Of a DNA stretch of 64,000 nucleotides, positions 52,152-62,581 are shown piece after piece. The stretch spans positions 1 through 64,000 of the forward strand of contig NZ_JNNO01000006.1 of assembly GCF_000735585.1 (NCBI RefSeq), in the 5' to 3' direction. The translations under genes and the position numbers were made by a program. The notes under the pieces are model-generated. The model was not told the DNA's origin, did not search any database, and worked only from the letters and a program-made list of their open reading frames with translations. The DNA comes from Devosia sp. LC5 (lineage in GTDB: Bacteria; Pseudomonadota; Alphaproteobacteria; Rhizobiales; Devosiaceae). Each line of letters opens with the position of its first letter. Positions within the stretch are counted from its first letter, which is position 1.

Positions 52152-53772
52152 GTTGAACGCCCAATCAGGCCCCGCGCCGCTGGACCGCGATAACCTGCTG
52201 ACCATTACCGGGCTGCGCACAAATATCCCGACTGCCGTCGGCATAGTGAAGGCTCTTGAAGGCATCGACCTGGTTGTGCCTCGCGGCAAGACGGTATGCG
52301 TAGTTGGGGAGAGCGGCTCGGGCAAATCCATGACCGCCCGCTCCATCCTCCGCCTCGTGCCGTATCCGGGCAATATCGTCTCGGGCACGATCCGCTTCGC
52401 CGCCGAGCCGGGCAAGGACGTGGACATCACCGCCCTCGAGCGTGACGGGCGGCAGATGCGCGCCATCCGCGGCAAGCAAATCGCCATGATCTTCCAGGAG
52501 CCGATGTCGGCCCTTTCGCCCATTCACACGATTGGCGATCAGATCGTGGAAATGATCCGGTTGCATGAGGATGTCAGCAAGGCGGCAGCCTGGCAGCGCG
52601 GGCAGGATCTGCTGGCCGAGGTGGGCATTCCCGACCCGGGCCAGCGCATGCGGGCCTATACGTTTCAGCTTTCGGGTGGCATGCGGCAGCGGGCGATGAT
52701 CGCCATGGCGCTGGCCTGCAATCCTCGATTGCTGATTGCGGACGAACCAACCACGGCCCTGGACGTGACGACGCAGGCGCAGATCCTGCAATTGCTGCGC
52801 CGCTTGCGCGACGGCTCGGGCATGAGCATCCTGTTCATCGCCCATGACCTGGGCGTCGTCGCCGAAATGGCCGACGAAGTGGTGGTGACGTATCTGGGCA
52901 CGATCGTCGAGCGGGCCGAGCGCAACCGGCTGTTCACCACGCCGCGCCATCCCTATAGGCGCGCGCTGCTACGCTCCAATCCGGAACTGGCGCCGCAAAG
53001 CGGGCGGCTCGCCACCATACGCGGCATGGTACCCGATCCGTTCAACCGGCCCGGCGGCTGCCCCTTCCATAATCGCTGCGACAGCTTCATGCCGGGGCTT
53101 TGCGACGCCAGGGTGCCCCCGGCGCTGGACGTGGATGGTACACAGGTGCGCTGTTGGCTTTATAGCGAGGAGAGCGCCTCGTTCCGCCATGACGCGAAAG
53201 AACCAGTGGCGGTCGATCTGCCGGCGCTGCCAGCTTCGCGTGAGGTCTGTGAGCCTGTGGCTGCCGAGCCGCTGATCCGGGTGCGTGGTCTGTCAGTGCT
53301 GTTTCCGCTGCGCCATGGGCTGTTTAGCCGACAAAGCGGCTACGTCCAGGCGCTCGATGCGGTGAGCTTCAATATCCATCGCGGGGAAATCCTGGGAGTG
53401 GTGGGCGAGAGCGGCTGTGGCAAGACCACGTTGGGCCGCAGCCTGATCGGTACGCAGAAGCCCAGTTCTGGCTCGATCACTTATCTAGGTGGCAAGGAGC
53501 CGTTCGAACTTGCGGGACGGTCGGACCGGCAGTTGCGCGAGTACCGGCGCGAAGTCCGCATGGTGTTTCAGGACCCGTTTTCTTCGCTCGATCCACGCAT
53601 GACGGTGGGCGATATCGTCAGCGAGCCGCAGCGCTGCCCCAACGTTCATGGCTTTTACGGCGCCAGCAGCATGGAGCGCCTGCCGACCGAGACGGCAATC
53701 GAGGCACAGATCAGGGACTTCACGGCCATCCGAATTGATGGACCGAACCTAAGCAAGGGAGAAAAGAAGTGA
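52126..53772 (+). CDS. Dual ABC ATPase (DppD-DppF type) with truncated second domain
   Basis: 548 residues. First ATPase domain complete: Walker [11 protein letters not shown]-loop FQEPMSAL, signature [10 protein letters not shown], Walker B LLIADEP, and the oligopeptide-type C-terminal zinc-like segment GGCPFHNRC. The second domain has Walker [10 protein letters not shown] and [21 protein letters not shown], then switches to unrelated sequence ([19 protein letters not shown]) and ends; the signature, Walker B and H-loop are absent. Intact homologs need about 100 more residues. It is therefore probably inactive as an importer motor. Start at 52126 overlaps the permease gene end. Confidence 0.72.
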   Translation: MPLIPMLHELNAQSGPAPLDRDNLLTITGLRTNIPTAVGIVKALEGIDLVVPRGKTVCVVGESGSGKSMTARSILRLVPYPGNIVSGTIRFAAEPGKDVDITALERDGRQMRAIRGKQIAMIFQEPMSALSPIHTIGDQIVEMIRLHEDVSKAAAWQRGQDLLAEVGIPDPGQRMRAYTFQLSGGMRQRAMIAMALACNPRLLIADEPTTALDVTTQAQILQLLRRLRDGSGMSILFIAHDLGVVAEMADEVVVTYLGTIVERAERNRLFTTPRHPYRRALLRSNPELAPQSGRLATIRGMVPDPFNRPGGCPFHNRCDSFMPGLCDARVPPALDVDGTQVRCWLYSEESASFRHDAKEPVAVDLPALPASREVCEPVAAEPLIRVRGLSVLFPLRHGLFSRQSGYVQALDAVSFNIHRGEILGVVGESGCGKTTLGRSLIGTQKPSSGSITYLGGKEPFELAGRSDRQLREYRREVRMVFQDPFSSLDPRMTVGDIVSEPQRCPNVHGFYGASSMERLPTETAIEAQIRDFTAIRIDGPNLSKGEKK

Positions 53773-54776
53773 GCAAAGTCAGAGTCGCCGTGGTGGGCAT
53801 GGGCCTGGGCCGTCACCATGTGGACACCTATGCGGCGTCAGAGCATGTTGGCGAGATCGTTCTGGTTGACAAGGACCTGGCCCGGGCGGAAGCGGTCAAG
53901 GCCGCAACTCCCAAAGTCAGTGCTATTTACGACGATATCAGGGTCATGCTGGCCGAAGAAAAACTCGGCGGGGTCAGTGTAGCAACGCCGGATCAGTTCC
54001 ACCTCGATCACGCCACGGCGGTGATCGATTCGGGCAAAAACCTGCTGCTGACCAAGCCGATTGCCTGCAATCTCAAGGACGCAGAATTCATCGTCAGACA
54101 TGCAGCTGAGCGCGGGATCAGTCTGATGATCGCCCATGAGGCGCGTTACCGCTCCCGCAGCCGACAGCTCAAGCAGATGGTGGAGGAGGGCTTTTTCGGC
54201 GACATCATCCATGTGCGGATGGACGCTATCCACGATAAGCGCAAGCAGTTCGCCGAATCCCCTTGGTATGCCTCGGCCGAGGCCGGGCGCACCGCCACAA
54301 TCGGCACCGGCATCCACGAGATCGACTTTCTCCGCTTCATGGTCGGTCGCCCGGTGATAGACATCCAGGCGTTCAGCAACAGCTTGGGCACGTTGGTTTT
54401 TCCCAAGCCCAAGACCATCTCGGCAATTTTTCAGTTTGAGGGCGGCGCCATCGGACAGACGCTGGTAACCTACGAAGCGCACTGGAATGAAGTGGGCCCG
54501 ATCGATGACGGGTTCCGGCTGATCGGCACCAGGGGCATGGCTGTTGGTTACAAGGCAACCCGCGACGGTCTGGGTCATTGGATGGAGTTGGCACGCGACA
54601 AAGATGAGGTGCGGGTGGGTACCCAGGGTGTGGTCAACGCCTTTATCAATTCCATCGCGCTGGATCGCCCGGTGGAAGTGACAGGAGAGGACGCACTGGT
54701 CTCGCTGCGGCTCTGCGATAGCGTGGATTGCGCTTCCGACGCTGTGTCGGCAAGTCGGCTGCAACCAGCCGCCTAA
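53769..54776 (+). CDS. Gfo/Idh/MocA-family oxidoreductase
   Basis: A 335-residue NAD(P)-dependent sugar or inositol dehydrogenase-type protein. N-terminal Rossmann motif [17 protein letters not shown], family lysine region [16 protein letters not shown] (the usual EKP is TKP here), and C-terminal domain with [17 protein letters not shown]. Starts at GTG overlapping the preceding stop (GTGA) with AAGGGAG upstream, so coupled to the damaged ATPase gene. Substrate unknown; probably a carbohydrate handled by the former importer. Confidence 0.85.
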   Translation: MSKVRVAVVGMGLGRHHVDTYAASEHVGEIVLVDKDLARAEAVKAATPKVSAIYDDIRVMLAEEKLGGVSVATPDQFHLDHATAVIDSGKNLLLTKPIACNLKDAEFIVRHAAERGISLMIAHEARYRSRSRQLKQMVEEGFFGDIIHVRMDAIHDKRKQFAESPWYASAEAGRTATIGTGIHEIDFLRFMVGRPVIDIQAFSNSLGTLVFPKPKTISAIFQFEGGAIGQTLVTYEAHWNEVGPIDDGFRLIGTRGMAVGYKATRDGLGHWMELARDKDEVRVGTQGVVNAFINSIALDRPVEVTGEDALVSLRLCDSVDCASDAVSASRLQPAA

Positions 54777-54887
54777 CATGATCACATCCTTCGCCACGGG
54801 TCTTTCCCGCGCCGCGGGCCCGCCATAGCCACACTGCCGAAAAGCAATGATCTGCCGGGAACTGACGTTCGATTTTACCTTATCTAC

Positions 54888-55952
54888 TTACTGCAAGGCA
54901 GCTTTCGCTGCCTCGAGCAGTCCATCCGAATAGTTCTCCACGGTCGATCCGCGAACGATCAGTCGCGTATCGACCATCACGGACCGCTTGGGAGGCGCGT
55001 GCCCACCCATCAGATCGATGAGCATTTCCGCAGCAAGCTTGCCGCATGCATAGGGTTCGCTGGTGACGGTCGTCAGCGCCGGCCGGAAGAAACGGGCGGC
55101 GCTGATATCGTCGACGCTGGCAACGGCGATATCCGCCGGCACCCTGTAGCCGGCGTCCTGAATGGCAGCGATCGCGCCCATGGCAACAGCGTCGCTGGTT
55201 GCAAAAACCGCATCCGGCATGGTGCCGGCGCTGAGCAGGCGGACCATCGCAAGGTAACCGCTTTCGATGCTGAAGTTCGCATGCGTGACGAGAGCCGGGT
55301 CCACCGGCAGGCCGGCTTTGTTCATGGCCGCCTGGTACCCGGCAAAGCGCTTGTCGACGGCGTAGATGCCAGTTTTGGCATAAGCGATGTGGGCGATGCG
55401 GCGGCGGCCCAGGGACACGAGATGCTCGGTAGCCACCAGTCCGATCTGGAAGTCGTCGATGCTGACGGAAACTTCTTCTTCAAGGCCCTGAGATCCCATC
55501 ACGACGACGGGTCGGTTGGACTGGATCAGGCGACTGAGGGACTTGTCACCGAAGTCGGGATTTTCGACGATCATGCCATCGATGCGACCGGAGTCCATGA
55601 GGTCCCCAAACGGGTCGCCAGCGCCATCCCGCATGCTCTCCACCAGTACGCGATAGCCTTGCTCACGCGTGGCCTCGAGAATCCCATCGAGCAGCGGCAG
55701 CAGGAAGGGGTCGATGCCGATGAGTTCGAGGTCGCGGATGACAAGGCCTATGGTCTCTGTGCGGCCGCGAACGAGGCTCCGCCCGGCGGCATTGGGCCTG
55801 TAGTTGAGCTCTTCGGCTGCCTTGCGAACGCGTTCCTGTGTTTCCTCGCTCAAGCGGGCGCGCTTGGCGTTCCCGCCAAGCACGAGGGAAACCGCGCTGC
55901 GCGAAACCTCTGCCCGTCGGGCTACGTCTGATGCTGTCGGTGCCTTGGTCAT
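54888..55952 (-). CDS. LacI-family repressor of the arabinoside operon
   Basis: A 354-residue LacI/GalR regulator. HTH and hinge: TASDVARRAEVSRSAVSLVL and LSEETQERVRKAAEELNYRPN; sugar-binding core beyond residue 60. Divergent from the sugar importer operon, with two matching palindromic operators in the 189-bp gap, so it most likely represses both that operon and itself until a pentose-type inducer binds. Confidence 0.92.
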   Translation of the reverse strand: MTKAPTASDVARRAEVSRSAVSLVLGGNAKRARLSEETQERVRKAAEELNYRPNAAGRSLVRGRTETIGLVIRDLELIGIDPFLLPLLDGILEATREQGYRVLVESMRDGAGDPFGDLMDSGRIDGMIVENPDFGDKSLSRLIQSNRPVVVMGSQGLEEEVSVSIDDFQIGLVATEHLVSLGRRRIAHIAYAKTGIYAVDKRFAGYQAAMNKAGLPVDPALVTHANFSIESGYLAMVRLLSAGTMPDAVFATSDAVAMGAIAAIQDAGYRVPADIAVASVDDISAARFFRPALTTVTSEPYACGKLAAEMLIDLMGGHAPPKRSVMVDTRLIVRGSTVENYSDGLLEAAKAALQ

Positions 55953-56005
55953 TATTCTTTATGGGCATCAGAAACGCCGTTGACAATAGGCGGCAAGCTA
56001 GCTTA

Positions 56006-56021
56006 GCTAACCCGTGTTAGC
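56006..56021. promoter_or_regulatory. LacI-type operator O1
   Basis: GCTAACCCGTGTTAGC: 6-4-6 inverted repeat with the central CG typical of LacI-family sites. 54 bp from the LacI start on the minus strand. Confidence 0.8.
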
Positions 56022-56091
56022 AAACATCTTATCGCGAGGGATGCTCCTTGCGCCGAGGAGGCGGCGGGAGCGCGTAGGTAAAGGTCGAGGA

Positions 56092-56109
56092 TGCTAACAC
56101 GAGTTAGCA
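56092..56109. promoter_or_regulatory. LacI-type operator O2
   Basis: TGCTAACACGAGTTAGCA: 7-4-7 inverted repeat, central CG, 33 bp before the binding-protein start. Same half-site as O1; centre-to-centre distance 87 bp, which would allow DNA looping. Confidence 0.82.
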
Positions 56110-56141
56110 ATCGAGCTGAGGATGGGCTCAAGGGAGGAATT

Positions 56142-57425
56142 ATGAATTATCGTCGCATTTCGCATGCAGCCATGAGCGGCGTCGCGCTGGCATCATTGGC
56201 ATTGGTCATGTCGTCCGTGGCAGCAAATGCAGAGACTTATCATTACGTCACGGCCAGGAATCCGGATAGTCCCGTTATCAAAGCATTGATGGATGTCGTT
56301 GCCGAGTTCAAGGAGACCCATCCCGACTTCGACATCACGCTCGAGAACATCGCCGGTCGCCCCGCCTATCTGCAAAAGATCAAGATTCTGGCGACCAGCG
56401 GCGAACTTCCGGAAATCTTCGACGCGGACGCCGAGCCATACTACGAGGACATAGTCGAAGCCGGCCTGACAGCCAACATCGGCGAGATCTTCGATGAGAT
56501 CGGAATCACCGACAAGTTCATTCCGTTCGCGCTCGACTATGAACGCTTCGACGACGGCAGTCTGTGGCTGATCCCGTGGGAAGCCAATGTGGAATACTTC
56601 TACTACCACAAGGATATGTTCGAGAAGGCTGGCGTGCAGCCACCAGCCACACTCGATGAGTTCCTGGAAGTGTGCACCACGTTGGGCGAGACCGGGGTGA
56701 CGCCGATCTCGGTGGCCGGCAAGGAAGGCTGGCCGATGTATCGCTACCTGTCCATGCCCAGCTGGCGCATGATGGGCAACGAATTCCTCGACAAGCTCAA
56801 GGTCGGGGAAATCTCCATGAACAGCGAAGCTGGTCTTGCTGACGCCCGCTTCTTTCAGGACCTGGGTGCCAACTGCTTCCAGGAGGGCTTTGCCTCGGCC
56901 GACTATACCACTGCGCTGAACATGTTCCTGAGCAGCCAGTCGGCCATCTACTATGTCGGCACCTGGGAACTCCACAGCCTGCTGGACGAGAACAAGGAAC
57001 TCAAGGACGACATCGGCTATTTCAAGATGCCGATCATCGATGAGAACGACGCAACTAGCCCCGATGACTTCTACGCGCATTCGGGTCTCGGCACGGCCAT
57101 CAGGGCTGATGCCGCGACCGACGAGATGAAGGAGTTCCTGGCTTTCCTCGCCGACCGCTTCGGCACCATCAGCCACCACGAGTATGGCGGCCTGCCGTCA
57201 CTCAAGATCGAGGTGACCGACGAGATGCCGCAGATTTACAAGGACGTCCTAGCCGACATGGAAGCGATCGGCGAATACGCCCGCGTCTGGGACGTCAAAC
57301 TCGACGCCGCGACGGTAGACACGTTGTTCCGGCAGAGCCAGTTGCTCGGCTTGGGCGAAATCACGCCCGAGCAGTTCGCGGAAGAGATCGACCGCTCGGT
57401 CCAGCAGTACCTCTCCAGCCGCTAG
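56142..57425 (+). CDS. Sugar ABC importer, substrate-binding protein (family 1)
   Basis: A 427-residue periplasmic binding protein with signal peptide (MNYRRISHAAMSGVALASLA, cleavage after ANA) and two-lobe solute-binding fold; ENIAGRPAYLQKIKILATSG and NMFLSSQSAIYYVGTWEL are typical of CUT1 oligosaccharide/glycoside receptors. Ribosome binding site AGGGAGGAATT. Followed by a hairpin before the permease genes. Substrate inferred as an arabinose-containing oligosaccharide or glycoside from the downstream arabinofuranosidase. Confidence 0.92.
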   Translation: MNYRRISHAAMSGVALASLALVMSSVAANAETYHYVTARNPDSPVIKALMDVVAEFKETHPDFDITLENIAGRPAYLQKIKILATSGELPEIFDADAEPYYEDIVEAGLTANIGEIFDEIGITDKFIPFALDYERFDDGSLWLIPWEANVEYFYYHKDMFEKAGVQPPATLDEFLEVCTTLGETGVTPISVAGKEGWPMYRYLSMPSWRMMGNEFLDKLKVGEISMNSEAGLADARFFQDLGANCFQEGFASADYTTALNMFLSSQSAIYYVGTWELHSLLDENKELKDDIGYFKMPIIDENDATSPDDFYAHSGLGTAIRADAATDEMKEFLAFLADRFGTISHHEYGGLPSLKIEVTDEMPQIYKDVLADMEAIGEYARVWDVKLDAATVDTLFRQSQLLGLGEITPEQFAEEIDRSVQQYLSSR

Positions 57426-57456
57426 TCAACCGATCACCAAAATCCTCCAAGCACAC

Positions 57457-57478
57457 CTTCTCCCGCACGCGGGGGAGG
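57457..57478 (+). other. Intra-operon hairpin after the binding-protein gene
   Basis: CTTCTCCCGC pairs with GCGGGGGAGG across a tight AC loop (two G-U pairs in RNA). Such hairpins between binding-protein and permease genes stabilise the upstream message and lower read-through, giving excess binding protein. No T-run follows, so it is not a simple terminator. Confidence 0.6.
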
Positions 57479-57500
57479 GCCATTCAAGAGGAGGCGCATC

Positions 57501-58394
57501 GTGCGCAAGAACCAACTGCTGGGGACACCCAGCTGGGCGGGGTGGCTCTTTGTGGCCCCAGCGCTCCTGATGTTCACTGCAGTCGTTATGGTGCCTATTG
57601 TATGGTCCTCCTATCTCAGCCTTGGGGTATGGAACGGGCTGGGCAAGTGGCGCTTCAACGCCGGCGCAAATTACCTGAGCATGCTGAGCGACACGGTGTT
57701 CCGGCACGCTTTGCTCAACAGCTTATTCTTTTCCCTTGTGGGCTCGCTGATCCAACTGATCGTCGGCATGGCGATGGCCGTGTCCCTGATCAGCATTGCC
57801 AGGTTCCGCAATATCGTGCGGGTCCCCTATTTCCTGCCGGCAGTCATATCCTCGGTCGCCATCTCACAGATTTTCGTGCAGCTACTGTCCGCGGACCCGG
57901 AAGGCTTTATCAATGGCAGCCTGAGGTCGATTGGCCTTGGCGAGCATACCCAGCCTTTCCTGTCCAACACCTCGCTGACCCTGACGATCGTTACGCTCGT
58001 CGATGCCTACAAGTTCTGCGCCATCTACATGGCCATCTTCTATTCGGCTCTGGTGTCGCTGGATCAGGACGTACTCGCGGCAGCTGAGATCGACGGCGCC
58101 AATCGGCTGCAGCAGCTGTTCCTCATCCGGCTTCCGCTGATCTGGGCCACCATTGCCGCCAGCGTTGTGCTGGTCGTGAGTGGCACTCTGCGAGGCTTCG
58201 ACATTCCGTTCGTGATGACGGGAGGTGGCCCTGGAACATCGAGCGAGCTCGTCTCGACCTACATGTACAAGACCTTATTCAGCCAATCGAATTTCGGCTA
58301 CGGCAGCGCCATAGCGATCTTCCTTGTCGTCGAGTGCCTCCTCATCGTGGCCATCATCCGCAAGGCCTTCAGCGCCACCGAGAAGACCGGGTAA
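57501..58394 (+). CDS. Sugar ABC importer, permease 1 (MalF/UgpA-like)
   Basis: A 297-residue permease, about six helices, EAA loop AAAEIDGANRLQQLFLIRLPLI. GTG start with GAGGAGG 6 bp upstream. Next permease begins 4 bp after its stop. Confidence 0.92.
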   Translation: MRKNQLLGTPSWAGWLFVAPALLMFTAVVMVPIVWSSYLSLGVWNGLGKWRFNAGANYLSMLSDTVFRHALLNSLFFSLVGSLIQLIVGMAMAVSLISIARFRNIVRVPYFLPAVISSVAISQIFVQLLSADPEGFINGSLRSIGLGEHTQPFLSNTSLTLTIVTLVDAYKFCAIYMAIFYSALVSLDQDVLAAAEIDGANRLQQLFLIRLPLIWATIAASVVLVVSGTLRGFDIPFVMTGGGPGTSSELVSTYMYKTLFSQSNFGYGSAIAIFLVVECLLIVAIIRKAFSATEKTG

Positions 58395-58398
58395 CAAA

Positions 58399-59238
58399 AT
58401 GCTGTCTCGTCACAAGCTTACCGCATGGCTGCCGACCGTGCTGGTCGCCATCTTCCTTGTCATCCAGATCTTTCCCATCGTCTGGGTGATCTCCGCCTCG
58501 CTACAGACGCCAGAGGCACTGGCGCGTGGCCCGTCGAACCGCCTGATCCCGGACACGCTCTATTTCGGCAATTATGTCCGCGCATTCGAGACCAGCCCGC
58601 TGCTGCAATACCTGCTCAACAGCACCATCATCGCCGTGCTCACCATTGGGCTCACCATCCTGCTGGCGGCGCCCGCTGCCTACGCCATCGAAAAGCTCCG
58701 CTTCAACGGCAGCCAGATCGTGCTCAACTACTTTCTCCTGGGGCTGATGATCCCGGTATTCGTGGCGCTTTTGCCGATCTTTCAATCACTCGGTTTTCTT
58801 GGAATACGAAATAGCTACTGGGCGGTGGTGCTCCCCCAGGTCGGCTTCCAGCTTCCCGTTGCCATCTATCTGTATGCCTCCTTTTTCAGGAGCATTCCCA
58901 ACGAGTTGCTGGAGGCGGCCTCGATCGACGGGGCAGGGGTGTTCCGCACCTTCTGGTCGGTTGCCGTGCCGCTGTCGATCAACGCCACCATCACCATCGT
59001 CGTCTACAACTTCATCTTCATCTGGAACGAGTTCGTCTTCGCCAACACATTCCTCACCAGCGATGCGCTGAAGACGCTGCCGGTCGGTCTCAACGACTTC
59101 GTCAGCGACATGGGGCGCCGCGATTATGGCGCCACCTACGCCGCCATCGTCGTCTCGGTGCTGCCAACGGTGGCACTCTACCTCTTCCTCAACCGCCGGA
59201 TCATCGACTCCATGACGGCTGGCGCCGTGCGCGGCTGA
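58399..59238 (+). CDS. Sugar ABC importer, permease 2 (MalG/UgpE-like)
   Basis: A 279-residue permease, about six helices, EAA loop EAASIDGAGVFRTFWSVAVP. The ATG at 58399 lies 4 bp after the first permease stop; the longer reading overlaps that gene and is rejected. Confidence 0.92.
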   Translation: MLSRHKLTAWLPTVLVAIFLVIQIFPIVWVISASLQTPEALARGPSNRLIPDTLYFGNYVRAFETSPLLQYLLNSTIIAVLTIGLTILLAAPAAYAIEKLRFNGSQIVLNYFLLGLMIPVFVALLPIFQSLGFLGIRNSYWAVVLPQVGFQLPVAIYLYASFFRSIPNELLEAASIDGAGVFRTFWSVAVPLSINATITIVVYNFIFIWNEFVFANTFLTSDALKTLPVGLNDFVSDMGRRDYGATYAAIVVSVLPTVALYLFLNRRIIDSMTAGAVRG

Positions 59239-59269
59239 TCATCAACACACTCAACTATACGAGGGCATC

Positions 59270-60739
59270 ATGACTGCAGAATTCACCAGCATCGTCGCGG
59301 ACTCCCGCCTGGGCGGCCAGAAATGGGATCGGATGATCTTCGGTCACTTCATCGAGCATTTCCACACCCAGATCTATGGCGGTCTCTACGAACCGGGTTC
59401 GCCTCTGTCAGATGACCGCGGCTTCCGCATGGACGTCATCGAGGCAATGCGCGAACTCAAGACACCGATCATGCGTTGGCCGGGCGGCAATTACGTGTCG
59501 GACCACCACTGGTACGAAGCTGTCGGCAGGGACCGCATTGCCTCCTACAACAAGGCATGGCGCGTGCCGGAGCCCAACACCTTCGGCACCGACGAGTTCA
59601 TCGCCTGGTGCAAGGAAGTCGGTTGCGAGCCCTATATCTGCACCAATGGCGGCAATGGCACGGCCGAGGAAATGAGCAACTGGGTCGAATATTGCAATGG
59701 TCGCTACGACACCCGCTATGCCATGCAGCGCCAGCAGAACGGCAACCAGAAGCCATTCGGCGTCAAATACTGGGGCATCGGCAACGAGAGCTACGGCGAT
59801 TGGCAGATCGGCGCCAAGACCGTCTCCGAATGGGGCCCCTATGTCGCCGAGTCGGCCAAGATGATGCGCGCCGTCGACGAGGACATCATCCTCTCCGCCG
59901 CGGCCGTACCGGACACCGAATGGACGCTGGCGCTGCTGCGGGCCGCGGGGCGCTATCTCGATCTCGTCTCCATCCACGGCTATTGGGACCGCCTCTCGCA
60001 GGTCGAAAACCCGTCCGACTACATGACGGCAATCATGCAGAGCGAAAATCCCGGCCAGATGATCACGCAGACGCGCAACGTCATCGGCGCGGCCGGCTTC
60101 ACCGGCAAGGTCAAGATCGCCTTCGACGAGTGGAACCTGCGCGGCTGGCACCACCCGGACGGCACCGGTGACGACAAGATCAACGCGCGCGATCTCAACG
60201 ACATCCCCCAGACCTATACCATGGCCGATGCGCTGTTCTCGGCCTCGTTCCTCAATGCCTGCCTGCGCAATGGCGATGTGGTCACCATGGCCAACATGGC
60301 GCCCAGCGTGAACACCCGCGGCCCGCTCTACGCCCACAAGAATGGCGTGGTGAAGCGGACCACGTTCCACACCATGAAGATGTATGTGGATCAGGTCCGC
60401 GAGCTGATGATCGATGCACGTGTCGATGGCCCGCAGCTGACCCATGGCGGCAAGAGCGTTGCCAGGGTCGATGCCATTGTCAGCAAGGATAATGCCGGCA
60501 CCACCGTGACCCTGGTCAACCGCGACCCCTCCGCCGCTGCTGGCTGCCGCATCGTGCTCGACGGCCAGGCGCTGCAGGGCGAGTTCACGGCCGATATCCT
60601 CGAAGGCGACTCGCCCGACGCCTTCAATTCGGTCGAGGCGCCGAACGCCGTCGTGCCGCGCCAGGCCGTCCTCGCAGATCAGGACGGCATCTACTCCATC
60701 CCGCCGCATGCGCTCTGCATGCTGCACATTCCGGCCTGA
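59270..60739 (+). CDS. GH51 alpha-L-arabinofuranosidase, intracellular
   Basis: A 489-residue glycoside hydrolase family 51 enzyme. N-terminal [20 protein letters not shown] and [16 protein letters not shown] are family hallmarks; acid/base E173 in GIGNES, nucleophile E287 in [11 protein letters not shown]-terminal beta-sandwich from about 385. No signal peptide, so substrates are imported first. It removes L-arabinofuranose from arabino-oligosaccharides or glycosides. It sits between the importer permeases and the ATPase gene in one operon. Confidence 0.93.
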   Translation: MTAEFTSIVADSRLGGQKWDRMIFGHFIEHFHTQIYGGLYEPGSPLSDDRGFRMDVIEAMRELKTPIMRWPGGNYVSDHHWYEAVGRDRIASYNKAWRVPEPNTFGTDEFIAWCKEVGCEPYICTNGGNGTAEEMSNWVEYCNGRYDTRYAMQRQQNGNQKPFGVKYWGIGNESYGDWQIGAKTVSEWGPYVAESAKMMRAVDEDIILSAAAVPDTEWTLALLRAAGRYLDLVSIHGYWDRLSQVENPSDYMTAIMQSENPGQMITQTRNVIGAAGFTGKVKIAFDEWNLRGWHHPDGTGDDKINARDLNDIPQTYTMADALFSASFLNACLRNGDVVTMANMAPSVNTRGPLYAHKNGVVKRTTFHTMKMYVDQVRELMIDARVDGPQLTHGGKSVARVDAIVSKDNAGTTVTLVNRDPSAAAGCRIVLDGQALQGEFTADILEGDSPDAFNSVEAPNAVVPRQAVLADQDGIYSIPPHALCMLHIPA

Positions 60740-60753
60740 CGGGAGCGACGACA

Positions 60754-61794
60754 ATGGCTGACGTGAGCATTCGCCGATTGGGCAAGCAGTTCGGTGCCGT
60801 CAAGATACTCAAGGACGTGTCGCTCGACATTGCGGACGGCCAGTTCGTCGTTCTGGTTGGTCCTTCCGGCTGCGGCAAGTCGACCTTGCTGCGGACCATT
60901 GCCGGCCTCGAAGTGGTCGATGCGGGCGAGATCCGCATCGGCGACCGGGTGGTCAACGAACTGCCCGCCAAGGATCGCGACATCGCCATGGTGTTCCAGA
61001 GCTATGCGCTCTATCCGCATATGACAGTGGCCGACAACATGAGCTTTTCGCTCAAGCTCAAGGGCACGCCCAGGGACGAGATCGGCAAGAAGGTCGCCCG
61101 CGCCGCCGAGATTCTCGACCTCGGTCCCCTGCTGGACCGGTTTCCGCGGCAATTGTCCGGCGGCCAGCGCCAGCGCGTCGCCATGGGCCGGGCTATCGTC
61201 CGCGACCCCAAGGTGTTCCTCTTCGACGAACCATTGTCGAACCTCGATGCCAAGCTGCGCGTGCAGATGCGAGCCGAGATCAAGGAACTGCACCAGCGGC
61301 TCGGCACCACCACCATCTACGTCACCCACGACCAGGTGGAGGCCATGACCATGGCCGACGTCATCGTGGTGATGCGCGATGGCATCATCGAGCAGTCCGG
61401 CACGCCGCTGGAACTCTACGATCATCCCCGGAACCTTTTCGTCGCTGAATTCATCGGCTCTCCCGCGATGAATTTCATCAGCGGCAAAGCCGGGCCCGAC
61501 GGCTTCACCACCGACGACGGACTGGTCTTGCCGGCTGGAACCGTTCCTGCTGGTGTGGTTACCTATGGCATCCGCCCGGAAGACCTGGTGCCGCATAGCG
61601 ATGGTCTCGAGGTCGAGGTGGTCGTGGTCGAGCCCACCGGCCCCGAGACCCACATCATCGGGCGCCTGGGCAAGCACAGTGTTTCGGCGGTCATCAGGGA
61701 TCGGATCGACGTGAAGCCCGGCGACCGCATCCGTCTTCTGCCGAGCGCCGCGCGGGCGCACTTCTATGGCGAAGACGGCTCGCGGTTGAACTAA
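60754..61794 (+). CDS. Sugar ABC importer, ATP-binding protein (MalK/UgpC-like)
   Basis: A 346-residue ATPase: Walker [10 protein letters not shown] (36-44), signature [10 protein letters not shown] (134-143), Walker B FLFDEP (155-160), H192, and a C-terminal OB/TOBE regulatory domain ([10 protein letters not shown]). Completes the four-part CUT1 importer of this operon. Confidence 0.93.
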   Translation: MADVSIRRLGKQFGAVKILKDVSLDIADGQFVVLVGPSGCGKSTLLRTIAGLEVVDAGEIRIGDRVVNELPAKDRDIAMVFQSYALYPHMTVADNMSFSLKLKGTPRDEIGKKVARAAEILDLGPLLDRFPRQLSGGQRQRVAMGRAIVRDPKVFLFDEPLSNLDAKLRVQMRAEIKELHQRLGTTTIYVTHDQVEAMTMADVIVVMRDGIIEQSGTPLELYDHPRNLFVAEFIGSPAMNFISGKAGPDGFTTDDGLVLPAGTVPAGVVTYGIRPEDLVPHSDGLEVEVVVVEPTGPETHIIGRLGKHSVSAVIRDRIDVKPGDRIRLLPSAARAHFYGEDGSRLN

Positions 61795-61843
61795 GGTGCA
61801 GGCATATTCGCTGCAACCATCGTTGGAAGTGAGGAAACTGAGT

Positions 61844-62575
61844 ATGTCGGAATCTCTGCAGGGCAAGATCGCGGTCATCACCGGCGCGGCATCGGGGATC
61901 GGACTGGCCACCACCACGGCGCTGCTGGGGCAGGGGGCAACAGTCGTTCTCGTCGACCGCAACGAGGCGGCTCTCGCCGAGCTCACGCAGATCCTCGGCA
62001 AGCAGGCCATAGCGCAGGTGACCGACCTGCTCGATACCGACAGCTGCAATGCCATGGTGCCCGAAATCCTCCGGAAGGTGCCTCATATCGACATTCTCTA
62101 CTGCAATGCCGGCACCTATATCGGTGGCGATCTGACCGAGACGACGCCGGAGGCGATCGACCGGATGCTCAACCTCAACGTCAACGCCGTAATGAAAAAC
62201 GTGCACGCCGTCGTGCCGCACATGTCGGAGCGAAAGACCGGCGACATCGTCGTCACCTGCTCCATCGCCGGCCACTTCCCCACCTACTGGGAGCCGGTCT
62301 ATTCGGGCTCGAAATGGGCGATCACCAGCTTCGTCCAGGGCATGCGGCGGCAGATGATCCCCCATGGGGTCCGCGTGTCGCAGGTTTCGCCCGGTCCCGT
62401 TGCCTCGGCATTGTTGGCGGATTGGCCGGAGGAGAACCTGCGCAAGGCCAAGGAAAGCGGCAGCATCATGGACCCAGAGGAAGTCGCAGATGCCGTCGTC
62501 TACATGCTGACGCGCAAGCGCACGGTCACCATCCGCGACATGATCGTCCTGCCGACCAATTTCGACCGCGTGTGA
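61844..62575 (+). CDS. Ribitol 2-dehydrogenase-like SDR
   Basis: A 243-residue classical SDR: TGAASGIGLA (14-23) cofactor loop, NAGTYIGG, catalytic S...Y-x3-K in SIAGHFPTYWEPVYSGSKWA. The segments NAGTYIGGDL, WEPVYSGSKWA and VTIRDMIVLP closely follow Enterobacter/Klebsiella RbtD as I remember it. It would oxidise a pentitol such as ribitol or an arabitol/xylitol to the ketose. ATG at 61844 has GAGGAAACTGAGT upstream. Confidence 0.85.
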   Translation: MSESLQGKIAVITGAASGIGLATTTALLGQGATVVLVDRNEAALAELTQILGKQAIAQVTDLLDTDSCNAMVPEILRKVPHIDILYCNAGTYIGGDLTETTPEAIDRMLNLNVNAVMKNVHAVVPHMSERKTGDIVVTCSIAGHFPTYWEPVYSGSKWAITSFVQGMRRQMIPHGVRVSQVSPGPVASALLADWPEENLRKAKESGSIMDPEEVADAVVYMLTRKRTVTIRDMIVLPTNFDRV

Positions 62576-62581
62576 GGTGCC

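Noticed and set aside
60691..62055. A 454-codon minus-strand frame opposite the MalK-like ATPase
   Set aside because: Shadow of an intact, motif-complete ATPase gene and the start of the SDR gene.
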